From contig DAHVPA010000099.1 of assembly GCA_027318525.1 (NCBI GenBank), positions 1 to 7,152 of the forward strand: a stretch of DNA of 7,152 nucleotides, read 5' to 3'. A model generated the notes under the pieces. It saw only the letters and a program-made list of their open reading frames with translations, did not search any database and was not told the origin of the DNA. Made by a program: the position numbers and the translations under genes. Source of the stretch: Candidatus Cloacimonadota bacterium. Its GTDB lineage: Bacteria > Cloacimonadota > Cloacimonadia > Cloacimonadales > Cloacimonadaceae. Positions 4,905-7,152 of the stretch are shown here, piece after piece; the first letter of the stretch is position 1, and every line of letters starts with the position of its first letter.

Positions 4905-7152
4905 ATGAAAGCTATTTATTTTACTATCTGCTTTATTCTTATGATGACAGCCATGACTGCCATTCAGGTCAGCGGCAACCAATCAGGCACCTGGACCAGT
5001 GACAACAATCCCTATGAGTTAATAGGTGACGTTACGGTTCCCAACGGACTGACGCTTACCCTTGAACCGGGTGTGCTGGTTTCCGCTATGGGCAATTATC
5101 AAATCATTGCCCAGGGCAATATCATCGCCAACGGAACTGATGCAGACAGCATCAGAATTGTTTCCGGGCAGGCAGACGTGAATGCTCTCTGGAAAGGCAT
5201 CCGTTTGGAGAATACAACAGTGCAGAGCCAGTTTTCCTTTTGCCTGATTCAACTTGGGCAATATGGCATCAACTCCATCAATTCCCCCGCCAGCATCACC
5301 TATTGCCATTTTAACAAGAACCAGAAAGGAATCCAGTCTTATGGCATCGGCTCAACCAACCCCGCAGCAGTTTTGATTGACCATAACCTGATTGAATTCA
5401 GCCAGCACAATGGCATCCTCGTAGCTCAGAACAGCAACACCACAATAACCTATAATGATATTACAGCCAATGGACTTACGACTCAATACTATGGTGCAAT
5501 CCAGCTTTCCAACCAATCCGCCGGAGGCAGCAATAATCCAACCATAGCTTATAACCACATCCACCACAACCACAAGCAGGGCATCGTAGCCTGGGATATC
5601 GTAAGCGCCAATGCCATCCAGCCCGAAGTGCATCACAACCTGGTGGAGAACAACCTGAGCGGTATCTACTTCCGTCATGCTTCAGGCTATCTGCACCATA
5701 ACACCGTAATCAATAACTTCATCACCGGGGACATGAATTCCGGGGCAGGCTTCATGATTAGCGGCAGCACAGCGCAGCCTTATCTGGAAGACAATATTGT
5801 GACCGGCAACTACACAGGCTTTTACCTGACCGAAAATGCCAATCCCATTCTGGGCGACCTCAGCATCTTCCATGCCTGGGCACAAGGCGGCAACACCATC
5901 TCCAACAATATTGATGCCAATAATGTGACACACAGCATCTTCTGCTACAGCTATACCAACAACGCCATCACCATCAAAGCGGAAAACAACTTCTGGGATT
6001 ACAACTCGGCAACAGAAATAGCCGGAACGATTGAAGATAACAGCGATAACAATACTCTGCCCATAGTGGATTTTGACCCCTGGCAGAGCAATCCCATCCC
6101 GATTTACCTTGCCGGAACCGTTACCATGACCAATCCGCCGGTGCCGACAGCTACACTGGAACTGGTCTCAGCCCAGACCGGCAATGTCATCAACACTTGG
6201 ACAGTCACCATCAATCAGCCTTTCCAGGTGCCGGTTTACCATGACTCTCTGGTTTATATTGTGGTGAATATTGAAAACCAGTTTTATGGAGCTTTTGGAG
6301 GGACAGATAATCCCACCCCGGTTCAGATAATTGCTGATGTTCAATTCAATGTTGGGGAACTCATCTTAACAGATTCTCCAACATTCTACATCTGGAAAAT
6401 TGGCAGTCCGCTAATGATTAACAATCATTTGTCCTATCCCCTTAGTATCGGCTGGTTTGTTTATCAGCCTAAATATACCAAATATCTTTACAGAGATGGT
6501 GATTTTTTACGAATCAGCAGGATAGATGCTATTGAACCCTCTGACAGCACTTTTCATACTATTAATCCAGCTGACCCTCCAATCTGGAAAAAGATTGATA
6601 ATCTAAATATAGAAGCTACCTGGCAGCAATATGCCTATGTTTCCACTGACTGGACTGTCGTACATACACAAACCGCCCATGCCATTCCATCCATCACCAC
6701 TTTCGAGCATGGTCCTGCCAGCAGCTACACTGCAATTGATATAAATGGGACTGGTTCATTGCAGATTTATGATGAATACCTGAGCAGTTGGATTCACTAT
6801 TCTCTCTTTGACGATAATTCTACCATAAAGTATTATTTAACTCCTATGGCTATCGACTGGGATGGCACGCTTTTCCCCCTGATAATAGGTAACAAATGGA
6901 AAGTGAACTACGAAATACTCCCTGATGAAATCTATCATTTTGGTTATAAAGTATCTGACTCCTTATTCTTCTATTGGGCTCCAGTCTTTTCAGCTTTGAA
7001 TTATAAATTGTACGACAATGGTACACCAATACTGACTCTATCCGGTTCTACACATTCAGCTACAATTCCAAAACCTTTGGATGGTAATGAGCATACATAC
7101 TCAATCTCCTACTTGTTTGGACAAGAAGTTTTTTGCCAGCATCCCATTACTC
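4905..7152 (+). CDS. Secreted parallel beta-helix repeat protein (partial, runs off the window)
   Basis: The frame stays open for 749 codons to the window end, so the C-terminus is missing. Residues 1-19 look like a Sec signal peptide (one Lys, a hydrophobic core, then MTA before IQVSG). Residues 22-85 have the SGNQSGTW and LTLEPGV style that opens right-handed beta-helix surface proteins. Residues about 98-370 carry irregular PbH1-like repeats rich in Asn and His-Asn turns (YNHIHHN, VHHNLVENNLSGIYF, LHHNTVINN), ending with NNFWDYNSA (361-369) and DFDPW (389-393). Residues about 400-749 look like a series of beta-sandwich segments; FYWAPVFSALNYKLYDNG (starting near 693) resembles fibronectin type III. 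A T9SS sorting tail would lie beyond the window if present. The SD GAGGTGA (4894-4900) supports the start. G+C falls after about 6330. No catalytic motif is recognisable; adhesion or surface binding is a guess. Confidence 0.85.
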   Translation, partial: MKAIYFTICFILMMTAMTAIQVSGNQSGTWTSDNNPYELIGDVTVPNGLTLTLEPGVLVSAMGNYQIIAQGNIIANGTDADSIRIVSGQADVNALWKGIRLENTTVQSQFSFCLIQLGQYGINSINSPASITYCHFNKNQKGIQSYGIGSTNPAAVLIDHNLIEFSQHNGILVAQNSNTTITYNDITANGLTTQYYGAIQLSNQSAGGSNNPTIAYNHIHHNHKQGIVAWDIVSANAIQPEVHHNLVENNLSGIYFRHASGYLHHNTVINNFITGDMNSGAGFMISGSTAQPYLEDNIVTGNYTGFYLTENANPILGDLSIFHAWAQGGNTISNNIDANNVTHSIFCYSYTNNAITIKAENNFWDYNSATEIAGTIEDNSDNNTLPIVDFDPWQSNPIPIYLAGTVTMTNPPVPTATLELVSAQTGNVINTWTVTINQPFQVPVYHDSLVYIVVNIENQFYGAFGGTDNPTPVQIIADVQFNVGELILTDSPTFYIWKIGSPLMINNHLSYPLSIGWFVYQPKYTKYLYRDGDFLRISRIDAIEPSDSTFHTINPADPPIWKKIDNLNIEATWQQYAYVSTDWTVVHTQTAHAIPSITTFEHGPASSYTAIDINGTGSLQIYDEYLSSWIHYSLFDDNSTIKYYLTPMAIDWDGTLFPLIIGNKWKVNYEILPDEIYHFGYKVSDSLFFYWAPVFSALNYKLYDNGTPILTLSGSTHSATIPKPLDGNEHTYSISYLFGQEVFCQHPIT

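Overview
The window reads as bacterial chromosome, with compact genes, good Shine-Dalgarno sequences and roughly 50% G+C in the core genes. The gene mix suggests an anaerobic, amino-acid-using member of the FCB/Cloacimonadota type: a RidA enamine deaminase, a PduO-type B12 adenosyltransferase, a clostridial-type 2[4Fe-4S] ferredoxin, and a large secreted beta-helix protein whose N-terminal style (a 'SGNQSGTW' start and an 'LTLEPGV' element) resembles the surface proteins of Candidatus Cloacimonas. That assignment is inference from protein style only; no rRNA or other marker is present.

Layout. Positions 1-117 hold AT-rich 11-bp tandem repeats arranged as a large inverted repeat. A sigma70-like promoter (145-173) follows and leads into a tight plus-strand operon: ridA (218-589), cob(I)alamin adenosyltransferase (596-1123) and gpmA (1143-1889). 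The gpmA stop codon lies inside the left end of a small element (1886-2702). This element carries a REP-associated Y1 (HUH) transposase gene (1973-2626) between two 25-bp inverted ends that differ at one base. Each end folds into a hairpin and is followed inward by a second, diverged hairpin.

Downstream is a 614-residue cation/proton antiporter of the CPA2 type fused to a C-terminal PTS EIIA-like domain (2735-4579). A 56-residue ferredoxin gene follows (4668-4838), closed by a strong intrinsic terminator (4845-4875). The last gene (4905 to beyond 7152) encodes an exported parallel beta-helix protein that is still open at the window edge. Its 3' part, from about 6330, is clearly more AT-rich than its 5' part.

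Functional reading. The first operon combines housekeeping functions: removal of reactive enamines from amino acid breakdown, coenzyme B12 formation and glycolysis/gluconeogenesis. The antiporter is probably controlled through its EIIA domain. The most unusual DNA is the transposase element with its paired hairpin ends. It abuts gpmA on one side, and on the other lies in what would be the 5' leader of the antiporter gene. All genes are on the plus strand; I see no tRNA, rRNA or CRISPR array.
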